Below are positions 24,901-36,900 of a DNA stretch of 64,000 nt, piece by piece. The stretch comes from Chamaea fasciata. Taxonomy: Eukaryota > Chordata > Aves > Passeriformes > Sylviidae. The notes under the pieces were generated by a model, which was given only the letters and a program-made list of their open reading frames with translations, did no database searches and was not told the origin of the DNA. Both the position numbers and the translations under genes were made by a program. The stretch lies in contig JARCOQ010000001.1 of the NCBI GenBank assembly GCA_029207755.1, positions 91,065,637 through 91,129,636 of the forward strand. The letters run 5' to 3'. The stretch's first letter is position 1. Every line of letters starts with the position of its first letter.

Positions 24901-27900
24901 TTTGAGGGGTGAACATAATGGAATGAAACCTCCAGGGTTATCTGTAGTCAGAAGGATTCTAACCTGTTCAGCAAGACCTTGGTAGATTTTTAGTTTTTGT
25001 TTCCACCATTCTGCCTTGGCTACGTGACACATTCATGGAAACTTGCTGGCTTTGGCCATGGAAAGTAAGAGGATGGCATTAATGTCACTGTAAGCCACAG
25101 ATCCTGTGTTGAAGCTACTCCAGCCACTGACTGCTCTCCATGTTCAAAAGTCACCACACTGCGGGAAATTGGTGGGAGACTATGGCCCAGGGTGTTGAGT
25201 TTTCATGATTTCTTGGATGTCAAGATTAAGACCCTTTCAGGCAACACTTTATATCACAGAAGGCAGAGCATCTTGATTTTTCCTTCACTTTGAAGAGCAA
25301 TTAAGTAGCATATGTAGTGTATGCAGTTTTCCTGAGATACTGCTGATTTTTGTAGATAAAATGCACAAAAAAATCTTGCCATTTTATGTCTGTAATAATG
25401 TATTCTCTAAAGTGTGGGAGGACACACTGCTGAGAAGGTCAGTCGTGATTCATTATACAGACACGGAAACATCTTTTCATCATGTTTTTGGCTTGCATCT
25501 TTTCAGATACTCTTAGTTGCCACTTCTCAAGTAAGCAGCTAAATTAGTAGCTGAGCTGTAAATAATGGTAAAACCCCTCTGAAAACAGTTTTGCTGCAAA
25601 GTTAGGGCATATTTTAGTGATTTTCCAGTGGGTTTTTTTTGGTGCTAAGAGGGAACAAGAAATTCGCATCTTCCTTCACGTACATACTTTGGTAAAAAGC
25701 TTAATCCTCCAGCAATAAATATTAAATGATTCCGTCAAGTTTCCCAGTAACTTTAAGCCCTTCTTGTATTGCACCCAAAGCCCCTTTTCCAAGGACAGAA
25801 AGTCAAGACAGAAGATTTCATATCTATAAAAATGATTTAACAGGGAGATTTTCTGGGATGTACTTGAATATCTATGGCACTGCACAGCCCAATTACAAAA
25901 TCTCTCCAAGCTGAAAACACAGCAGCCTCTAAAAGAACCACGGAAGGCTTGGTTGCCCACCGTTGCTCACCTACAACCAAGCAGTGTGTTAGATGAGAAG
26001 AAGCCAGATCCATTAGCAATCCTCAGAAACCTCTGTTGTCCTGGCTTAGTACCACTTAATGACTTAGATACTGCATATGGAAACTGATTGTAAGATCTAT
26101 ACTGTGGATCGAAGGTCCTTAAGAGCTTCATGCCCATCCTTGTATGGAAGCGTAATTGTCAGTGCTCCGAGCTCCTGTCCTGAGTCTAAATTAAGAACAA
26201 GCCTCTGGGCTGCTGCTGGGCCTGCAGTAACTTCTCAGGCTTTGTCCTCTCTCTGTAACTACCTGACCTGAGCTGGCCCCAAAATACAAACCCACTGTAC
26301 CATGCTGTCAAAACAAATTACTAAATATCAGGCGGCAACACAGAGGAGACAGAACCCAGGATCTTAGCAAAAGTAAAAGGTTGCTCTCTCATGCTTGCTG
26401 AGGAATTAAGGCAACCTGAATGCTTTGGTGAGAGGGAAACATTTGCCCTTCACCAAATGCTGCCTTGAGCCTTGATCCAGAAAGTAATCAGGTCTCCCAT
26501 GAGGAGATGGAGTGAGATGTAAGGAGGTTCTGCCCACATATCTAAGAAGTGCACTCAACACACTGCAGTATGTGCAGGCCTTGGGGAAGGGACTCTGAGG
26601 GCAGAATTTTATGTTTACATTATTTGTGGAGGAGGCTGGGTACAGGTACAAGCTGGGGAGAAAATCTGTGTAGGGAGTGAGTACTTGCTGCCTTGTTTCT
26701 CCTGTGATATGTGCTGAAGCATGTGGGCAATGCTCAGTGCTTAATGAATATGGAGCTGGAGGACAAGGTCACCCACAGCCTCCATCTGCATCAGTAATGG
26801 CACTGGGAGCCACCCTGGGCTCTGGGCATGGTTTTTTTTTGGGCTTTCCCTATGTCACCTGCTGCCACTGCCCAGACCATGGTAGCAGATGTGGGCAGGG
26901 CCCTGGCAGCTCCAATGTCACCAGGAGTCCACTCCCAGGCACCACTGTGGTTCCATACCTGCTCAGTTTACTGCTCTGTGAGGAAGCTGCTGTGCTGGAG
27001 GGTGATTCGATCTGGTGGATAAACTGACTTTGTAGAAGCCCCGTGCCTGGATGCCTCTCGGAGAAGTAGGCGAGAAGATGCGACAGGGCACTGAGACTGC
27101 TGTTGGAATAATAAAAGAATAACTCCTGGTTAAATCTGGGCTGATAATCCCTAGGGAGCTAATACTGCCTTCAGTGACTGACACGATTTCTTTTTTGCGT
27201 TTCACTTGTGAGTATCTCCCTTGCCTCCCACGTACTACTTGCACCATCAATTCCTTTCAGCCTGCTCTGCTGCTTTCTTATAGAGGTGCCTGCTGGATCT
27301 GAATACATTAGTGCTTAATGAGGTACATATTTAAAGCTTACCAGTTAGGTTATATCCCAATGTTCTTCTAAGAGAATACACTTCAAATATTTACAAATCA
27401 CAAGTAAGTTATTTTAAAATGCTACTAAGTTAAGATGATTCTACTTGCTTGAGCTAATATCTCTGTATAGCTCATCAGAATTAAGCAAAATGTGGATATG
27501 GACATTTCAGTAGAGAGACAGAATAATAAGGAAATCTCATTTCCATTTATAAAGGTCCTAATTATCCTGATGGTTAACAGGGAATCAGTTTTCCAGTAAA
27601 AAAAAACAAATGAGGAAATTTCTTTAATCAGAGTGCAATATGCAAGGTTTTCTCAGAATAGTCCAGACTAACACAGGCTTGAATGTTACATGCTTACAAA
27701 TAATAAAACTATGTTTTTTGAAGAGTCTAAGGCTGCCATACTTGGAAAGGCTCTGATTTCCCCATCACTCACCTATTAGCTTTTGAACTCAGTGCCTCTT
27801 CTGAAAGTTTGCAGAGAGACAGAGGTCTCAAAACCATGTTTTACTTTGACATATTTCTTGAAAATTGATGGGACATTAAGGGAAGAAGTCAGCAGTACTG

Positions 27901-30900
27901 GGGAGGAGGTTTGTTATGTGGGCATGAAATATAAAACTGTAGGGAAAAAACTACATCAGTCCTACTTTTCATAACATATGTTTATTTTCATTTACAGTAA
28001 ACTGTGCAAGCTGATACCAAAATCTGTCAGAAATCCATGCTTTGTTGTTCTGTTGATGATGACTTGCAATTTATTGTATGCTTTGCCATTGTTTTGAGGA
28101 AACTTTGTTGTTTGGTTTTATTTAGAAGTGACCTTACTTACTTGCCTGTGCAATTTGGAGGAACGGTTCAAGCACTGTTCTTTGGTCCATTGCATGAGTT
28201 TTGTGCCATGATTTTATTGAAGAGTATAATATGTGTTATAAGGACAAGTTGAATATATTTGAAACTGGCATGCCAGATAAAGTGTGGGGGCATAGAGGCC
28301 CTCAAATAGAGGGCTTTTTGAGCTTGGAGGGAAGCCTGCTGGTTTTGTAATGGAGCAATTTGGAAACATTCATAAAGTGGCCTCCATGCTGGAAATAGAC
28401 TTTGGATAGAGTGGAGGATGATGATAAATTGTGATAAACTGTGGAAATTATTTGATCTGTGGTGGGGGGAGGTTGAGGGGGAGGAAGAAGTGGTAGCTGC
28501 ACATCTTATAGGGCAGATTGTAACCTCCCAACCAAGTGCTATACCCCTTTCCCCTTTTGTGCAACTAAGAACAGTGGTGTCTTGTAAATGAGTTCTCCTA
28601 CAATGGAGACTGCTGGCTGAGAGTCTCAATTAAGAGCACAGGAGGAAAAAACAAAGACACAAAGCCTGTTTAATTAGAATAAGAGATACTCACCCCTGCC
28701 AAATCCTCCAATCCCAGTTTAGCAGAGCATAGGAGTTGTTAGGGCTGAAAAGTCTGACTTGCTGACTTAGGTAAATGTGGTGCTCGGCAGATGAAGTCAT
28801 GCATAATTAATTGTTCTTTGTTGCATTCTTTCCAATGTAATGACTTGTAGCATTCATGCTTATAATAATTGATGTTTGCTATGTGTTGGAGCTTCAGGAC
28901 CGCCAATTAAGGCGGTGAAGGTGGGAACTGCACAGCATCTCTGACATCTGGTTGTTAACAACATGTGGGCTATAACCTTTTTTTTCGTTTCTTTATTTGT
29001 TTCTAGTGTCTAAAGCAGTACATGGAGCTGGCAATTCAAGAGGGTTGTGGTTCCCCTATCACATGTCCAGACATGGTATGCTTGAACCATGGAACCCTAC
29101 AAGAAGCAGAGGTATCTATACTTCTCATATTTTTTTCTTTCTCTCTCTCTCCCTCTCTCTCTCTGTTTTTAACATATATCCCCTGAATTTCTTGATCTGC
29201 ATAATAATAAATATAATCATATATTTTTTCCTCCCTTTATTTACCTTTAATGAGCTTTTGGCAAGAGGCCCGACTGACAAGAGGAGATAGAAACAAACAG
29301 ATGTTTTTCAAGGGTTTTGCTCCTTTTTCCCTCCCCTCTGCTTTGCGGGGGGAAGTTCCCTTGGCATCTAAACAGCCTCTCAATTACCCATGCAGGTGAC
29401 TTAACCAGAATACCCTGTATCCCAGAATTGCTGAGTCTCCATTAGACTGTCAGTTCAGTCAGATTTGATTTGACTGCAAACACTGAAATTCTTGCATCTT
29501 TCTTAGGAGCAAGAACTCAGACTGATGGTATGCAAGGCCAGAATTTCCTTGTGTATGTTGATCTTGGGCTGCAACGACCAATTTGCAATCCAATATAATC
29601 ATGCAGGGCTGTATAATTATATGGAAAGAAAGGTACCTGCACAACATCAGGTAGAAGTAGGTCTTAAGAGATATATGGAAGGTGTTTCTTGGGATACACC
29701 CAAGAGATGCTTGCTTGCCTGCTTTGTGAGGCAGGAATGTCCCTGCTGGGCCTGAGAATACAAGTAGGACAAAAAAAACGCCAGGAAAAATAAGAGGGCT
29801 AGGGGATTTTGATTGGTTTTGTGCTTTTTCTCAGCATTTGTTTGCAGGAATAAAATCAAGGAGAATTAGATCTCCATCCCTGAACTAAAGAAGAGAAATT
29901 TGTCTTCTGGATTCTCTTGAGCCCTGTGCATACAGATGCCATAACTGTGGCAGAAGTATATAATTTTATTCAAATACCATCAGTGACAGTGTGATTCCCA
30001 ATACCAAAAATTACTTTTTCTCCAGAAAAAATTCTGAATCTGCTTTCCAGCATACATTTGAAATGTTGTGCTTAGTTGAATCAGGGCATGGGACTTTCAG
30101 CTATGTTATAGCATGCAGGCATATGGTGGAACCCTTTTTTTGGCTGAATCCAGCTATTGAGAAAAGTAGCCAGCTGTTTTCTTTCCTCCTCTTTCTGCAA
30201 AGATACAGAGAGGGTGTAGCAATGTCCTTCAACCCATTGGACCAGATTGGAGGTATCTAACCTTTATTAAAAATGTATTTTTAAAGGAAAATGACCAAAT
30301 GACAGGAAGAATTCTGCTCTGTTCGACCAGGGTTACAATGCTGTAAGAATTAAGAAAGATAAATTTTGCCTTAGTAAAGGACACTCCAGGGACGTGTATT
30401 AATGGACCACTGGCCTAATCCTTGGGTGTTTTTTGGGCTGACAGCAGAATGACTAAACAGCCCAAATGTGCATTAGTGTCCCGTGGATGACTGAATGTTC
30501 TGACACTCCCTTTTGGCACTGTGCTTGAAACACAAGCCGCCTTCTTGAATACCAAACAAATCCCCAACCTGGTTAAAATTACTACTTATGTATTTTACCA
30601 AATACCTACTTCTTTAAGGAAAAAAACCACCCAGAAGAAAACCCATAATGACAGAATAGATTGACTCCATCCACAATCTAAAAGAACAGTATGTAAACTA
30701 CAGATTTGTATATGAACACTCTCCCTTTTTTTTCCCTCTATACATGAAGGCTGTTCTTTGTGAAAATGTGGCCTTTTAAAGCTATTTCTTAAAAAAGCAG
30801 AACCTTACCAGATGATACAGAATGTGCTTAACTTGGGCTATTGTTTGGCATGGAAGTACTATTTAGAGTTACAGTTTATTCCTTACACACTCTCAAACTC

Positions 30901-33900
30901 CTGGTGTAAAAGTATGAGGCTGCTCACCTCTGGGGGATCTGTATATTTTCTCTGGCTTCTATCAGGACAAAGTTCCTCACCAGGACCCTGGTATGAGGAA
31001 TGACATATTGCCTGTACTGTGAGGAAAGCAAAAATAAAAGGTAATTTTTTTGCCCTCTAAGATAGCATCAGTGTTTTGAAAAGGTGTATTTTTCATGTCA
31101 TGTTCATTTTAGACTATGCTGTGACTGCTGTTCATCAGGTACTGTTCCAATTTGGAGAAAAAATAGCAGTTCAAACTGTCCTTGTCATGGACATGGTGTT
31201 CAATTGGTTCCTATATTTCCAGCTAAATGCATCTCGTTATGTTAGCTAAAATGGTTGTTTTGTTTGCTTTTTTAAATACCTTTTGCCATAGCCTGCACAA
31301 GGGAGATAGAGGTGAATTCAGGCATAATTTAAAGTGAAGGAAACATCTTCATTGACTTCAGTGCATTTTGGATTGAGCTTTCTTCGGTAAGGAAACTGAA
31401 CAATTAATGACAAAGCTTATAAGCATTTATTACACAGTATAGCTATCAACACAGTACAGCTATGAAAGTTCTTCTCCCTCTCAAGGTCCTTATTCAAGGT
31501 GTGTAATATTCCTTCAGTGCTTTCCAGTAACCTATTTTCCTTAATTTAGACAAATCAGAATTAATTCCTGTTTATTTTCTCAGAAAAATTCTGAAGAGTT
31601 TGTCTAGTTTGGTCCTAAATTACTAGAGCCTTTTCAAAGCTCTTGCCTTGCTTCTGATGCATGTTCTTCTATTGCTTTTGGGAGATGGATGGAGGAAAAA
31701 ACTTAACAATTTAAACACAGAATAGAATTTCTTCTTGTATGTCTCATGAAGAAATGAGCAAGTGTGAATAGTTGGAATGTGTTTCGTTAACACGGTTGAG
31801 TATTTCATTGGTGCTTGGGGAGTAAACTGCTTATTCATAGACTGTAGGAGATGTTGGGAATTAAGGCTTTACTTTCTGAGGTCCCTCTGGTTTTTTTTCT
31901 TAAAATGGATAAAGTGAAAAGTCATCTGAACTAGAATATTGTACTTTTCAGTACTTTGAAAATATGTTTTCTGAAACCCTCTGGCTTAGGTTTCCTTTTC
32001 CTTCAACAAAATCTAGTTGAAACTGGTTTCAACCAGCAGTTTTTTTGTTTTGACAAACAGTGCATTCAAACAGAAGGAACTGTTCCACTGAAGTGCTTGA
32101 AATCAAGTGCAATCCTAGGTCGTGTCTTGACCTGTTACATGTAGATGGCAGCTGCTTGTAGTATAGCTGTCTTTTAGCAGAAATAAATGAAGGGTGGTGG
32201 TGGTAAGGCAATGGTTTTGGCTACAGACTCTTTAAAATAGCTGGTTGCAAAAAACAAGGGCAGTTTAAAAGCAGTCTTGTTGAACTGTTAAAATGTTTGC
32301 CCTTTTAAGCTCTAACTGTACAATAAACAAAGATTATTTGGATTTCTTCCTGGAAGCAGAAGGTAGAAGGAACATCTTATGTTAATGCAGTTCTCTTTTA
32401 ATATGCAGACTTCTTCTGTCCAGAATATTCCTGTCTCTCTTGGGAACTTGCTCCATTGATTTAATTGTACCAGTTAATATCCCTAATCTAAATAAGGGGT
32501 AATTTATCACGGTTTGAAATGGTTTTACTTGGTGTGAATCCAGTCACCAAGTGTAAGTGTAAGCTATGAATCAGGGGAAATCTCCACTGCATACAGGGTT
32601 TTCTACTGCAATACTCACTTGGATAATATCTAGGGCATTGTGCTTTGCTGTTTCTGATTCGTGTATTGTTCTAAGGTTTAAAGCATTCATGCAGTGATCC
32701 GTGTATACATAATCTGATTTGGATTAAAACTGTGCAGTAGTTAGTAAAGGAGGTACTGATTTGGGCTCTCAAGTTTGTCAAGAGTTATCCCTTTGCATGC
32801 AGCACAGATTCTGCTCGTTGGCCCTCTGTCTGTGTGAATCCGTGATCCACACCAGTGCTAACCTGACAGAGGGTTGTCAGCACTTTGTAAAGTGATGCTG
32901 AAATAGGACAGTAACCCAGATCTTAGAATTCTTAATTGCGTTATATTCCATACATAGCCAAACACAAGATCCCACTGGGACTCAATTTAAAATATCAGTT
33001 TTATTTTTAATTTCAAAATTGGTTTATTTTTTGCAGCAGAAGAGATTGAAATGGTAAAATGAGAAGGAACATGAGAAAATATTGCAGGCTGACCTATCTT
33101 TTTCAGGGTCAAAATAAAAATTTTTGTTCTTCTTATTTACTTGTTTTTAAATAAAACCTAGGGGAGTGAGTGAGAGAGCCCTAATTTTGTTTTTATTTGT
33201 TGCTAAATAAGAGAAGAGCTCTTTAATGAGGAACATGAATAATTTAGTATCTCCTTATGACTCTAGTGAGCATGGTAGCTTGACAAAAAAAATTGTGGGT
33301 GTAATTTCTAACAATAAAGAGATTGAGCTTGCATACCCCTTTTGAAAGCAAACCAGAGCCCCTGTTGAAGTCATTTTACACTCCTTGCAAAACAAGACAG
33401 AGCCTCTGTGGGTGGGGCTTTGGCAGAGGTGGGCAATGCCACCCTTTAAAAACTTCTGCTACCAGTACAGGATCTGCCCTTGCTGCCTGTCTGATAAAGT
33501 GAGAAGCTTTTGCCCTGCTGAACTTCCCTCCCTTGGCGTTATCAAGGTTTGATTCATATGGGTGTGAAAGGAAGCAAGATCTATTCCATTTGCTTGATTG
33601 CCTCCCTGCATCTCCCTTGAAAGCCCAAGAATAGGTGGAGTAGTGATTTTTCCTTTCCATTGTGGTAGCCAGTGTTTAAAAACAGCAGAGTTTTTCTTCC
33701 TTGGGTCCTGGTTACTGCACTGCCTGGAAAAGTTTGCCCCCATGTACACTGAACCAAATTATTTTGAACCCTTTCAATTTCCTTTCTCTGCTCTTTTGTC
33801 TCATGTAGTAGCAGGGACCCTGATTATTGTGATACATTTGATTACATGATCTTTTTGGATGCTGGACAGGGGTCCAGGTGGAGCCCTTTGTGGTAGTAAG

Positions 33901-36900
33901 CCTTCAAAATTTTGCTTTTGTCCATAGATACTTCAGGTGAATGCTGCTGTTCTTAGCAATAGCTCTTGTGTGTTTTTGTGCTGTATAGCAAGAGTATTTT
34001 AACTGCAGATATTGCTTACAGGGTATGGAAAATCAGAAAACTTACTTCAACTCCTAACAGCCTGATAAGTCTCAAATTGAGATATTTTCAGGAGAGGAGA
34101 GTTCTTGCCTGTATTTTTTTTTTTAAAACCCTCAGTATTATATAAAAAAGTACCCCAAACCTATCCTCTAGCATTTCTTCCTACATTGAATAATTTCATA
34201 GCCTAGAATAAGAAAAATCTGCTTTCTGATATGCTCATGGTCTTTCTCTTTTGGCTCTTTGTCATCTGCTGGGTTGCTGTTTTGCTCCCTCCCCAGATTT
34301 CCATGCCCTGACCAACCCAGAGACATGAGTGGTTGTGCAGGAGAGGAGGTGTTTGGGATGGTCCGACACCCAGGTGGGGCTTGAGAAACTGTCTGGAAAT
34401 GAACATTTACACTGCTGCCAAGTAGGAGGAGATAAACACCTAATCCCCTTATTGTACTTATGACTGTCCTTCTTGGTTAGGTATAAAAGAGATTAAAAGT
34501 TCACTGAGGAAAGGATTTGCTGGGGTGTTTTTTTTGTTTGTTTGTTTTTGTTGGTTTTTTTTGTTTTGTTTTGTTTTTTTTTTTTTTTAATGGGGACCTG
34601 ATATTTATGTTTTGGATTTTTTCAATTAAGTTTGCACATACAATTTTTACATGGCACTGAATTCAGGCAGCAGGAATTTATGCATTATTTTCTTGATGCC
34701 TAAAGATACTAAATCTGTGAGAGGCTTTGGCTCAGCACCTCTCAGGCTGACCCGTGTGTGGGTGCCATCAGGACCTGGTCTTTCCAAGCCTGTGGGATTC
34801 AGTGGCACGGGTGATGGGCTGTGTGTGTTCAACGCCCAGAGCTGCACACAGGGAGGGGGAAGCTGTGAAGAGGATATTCAGGAAAAAGAGTGGAGCTGAG
34901 TGAAGCCAGTGGGGAGAGCTAGCATGGTAAGATCAGGTTTCCCCAGGAGAATAGGAATCTTTCAGCACTGCCTCTGCTTCCTATTGAAATCTGTGTTAAG
35001 ATGCATAACTCCACTCCCACTGTAATCAAAAAGTCTGATTTTTAATACATGGGAAATTCTGGGCTCAATAGAACTGCTCTTGAAAAAGCTGTTTGTTAAA
35101 TGTGAAAGCAAGTACAGAAGGACCCTGGCCAGCTAAACAATTCACTCAAGTGGCTCTTACAGCATTGAAACTCACTGTTTTAATTTAGTTGTAATGAAGG
35201 AAAATTTAAAGTAGTTGCCAATGCTCACCCAGCTAGAGAAATGTAGATGACTCTTTTCATTTTCCAAACTATTTATATGTGAAGCTGCCCTAGGGTGGAG
35301 TGGGCAAAACTGAAATGATGTGTCATTGCTGAAATTGCTAAACTTCACTCTTTTTACCCATTTGATTTAATTTTTTTGTGTTTTCTAAGAGTGTTTCAGC
35401 TGACTTCTGATGAACAGGTGAAGAGTTTCCCAGAAAAATATCTGTGTCTTACAGTCATATTAATCTTAAATATTAATTAATTACAGCCATATGAATCTTT
35501 AAATAATTAAATCTTGACATAATTTGGATTCATTTTTGTATTACTCTGGCTTAGGCTAAATAAATGATCCAAGCATCTGCTACAACATACAGTTGTGTGC
35601 AGTCAAGTCCAATTGATTTTAATAAGGCAATTTCATATTTTATAATACAAATTTATTTTCTTTTTTCCATCTGTGAAAGAAAATGTAGTCACAGCATGAT
35701 ATTGAATATATATTTGATTTTTGTCATTATACTTCTTCTCATGAGTGCTATGCCTGTCAACTGAGGAGGACAGCAAGGGCCAGTGTCCACTTCACTGAGG
35801 GCAAATTTTGTTCTTTGCAATACTCTGAAGGACTGTGGTTGGATACTGGACGTGTGATTTTGAAAGCCTATCACTTTGAAGCTGTCAGTTCTACACTGTC
35901 TCACATTGCTTCAAATGATCAGGTCCCAGGTCTTATATTAGTCCAGGTTTTTTTTTCAGTAAAAGAGAACAATATTTCCAGTGCTGGTGCAATATTACAA
36001 ATGGATCAAATAAAGAGAATGATCCCACATTCTGAATCTGACAAACATGTGACTCCTGAAGTGCTTGTGAAGTTTCTTTTAAATACCTCCATACCCTGTA
36101 TGCAGGTTTTTCTATTGGTTATAAATAGGGCACTTGATCTTACGTAGACTGTTAATTAGAGATTAGAGCATTTAGCCTTTTAGGCTGCTGGTTTAATTAT
36201 GGTAATGTGTAAAACATATCAGCAAAGCCTGTTTGTCTATGCCAACTGAATTTGTTAACTTCAGTTGGATTCCCAATAGGCTGCTCCGTGTCTAAGGCAA
36301 ATTCCAACAGCAATGGCATTAGCTGTCTTGGTCCAAACCCTGTGAATTGAATAAAAAATGGAAACCAGGCTGGCTTTCAGTTCTTGAGAGCTAAGTGACC
36401 CCTGCCATTACAACTGGGAGACATACATGATGAGCAATTCATTTGAGCTATATTTTTGTGCATGAACAGCGTGCTGCAGTCTCCAGGGCTGGCAACATGT
36501 CACCCTTTGTTACACTAGACCAACATGAAATAAAACTGGGAAGCCTGAAGTAAATACGGAATCCACAGAGAAGGTTTTTGTGTGCATGGTAAAAAAGACA
36601 TGGGCTGAACTACTGGGTTTTGTGGCTGAAATAGGGGAGGTTCAGAACTACTTTTTTAAGTTTTGGAGAAGAAGTTAGAGTGTGGAGGAACGTGGTACAG
36701 AAAGCAAGCAGGAACAAAAAGGTCAATTTGAGAGCCAGCTCAGGAAAGCAGGTGTGAGAACGTAGTGCTTATTAACTTTTTAAAGTCTGTATTTCTAATG
36801 CTTATTTTTTGTATTTCTCATTTCAGATTGCTTGTTTGGTTCCTGTTGATCAGTTTGAGTTATACAAGAGGCTGAAGTTTGAACGAGGTGTGAACCTTTT

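Larger units (their letters stand above)
15989..29006 (+). other. RNF144B intron between coding exons 1 and 2 (about 13.0 kb)
   Basis: A GT-AG intron in phase 0. It contains low-complexity tracts (16749-16812, 23227-23263, 24302-24348), a GAA run near 20699-20716 and a 16-nt tandem duplication at 22344-22375. I recognised no coding sequence or RNA gene in it. The open frames I examined here, for example 17257-17667 and 26677-27027, show no recognisable domains. Confidence 0.9.
29112..36826 (+). other. RNF144B intron between coding exons 2 and 3 (about 7.7 kb)
   Basis: A GT-AG intron in phase 0. A CT-rich tract lies just after the donor (29137-29164), a G/T homopolymer-rich tract at 34527-34588 and an imperfect tandem duplication at 35451-35515. 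No coding sequence was recognised. Confidence 0.9.

Noticed and set aside
28168..28629. 153-codon minus-strand frame just before coding exon 2
   Set aside because: Intronic, with no recognisable domain, and opposite to the gene. Length is within chance for this many frames.
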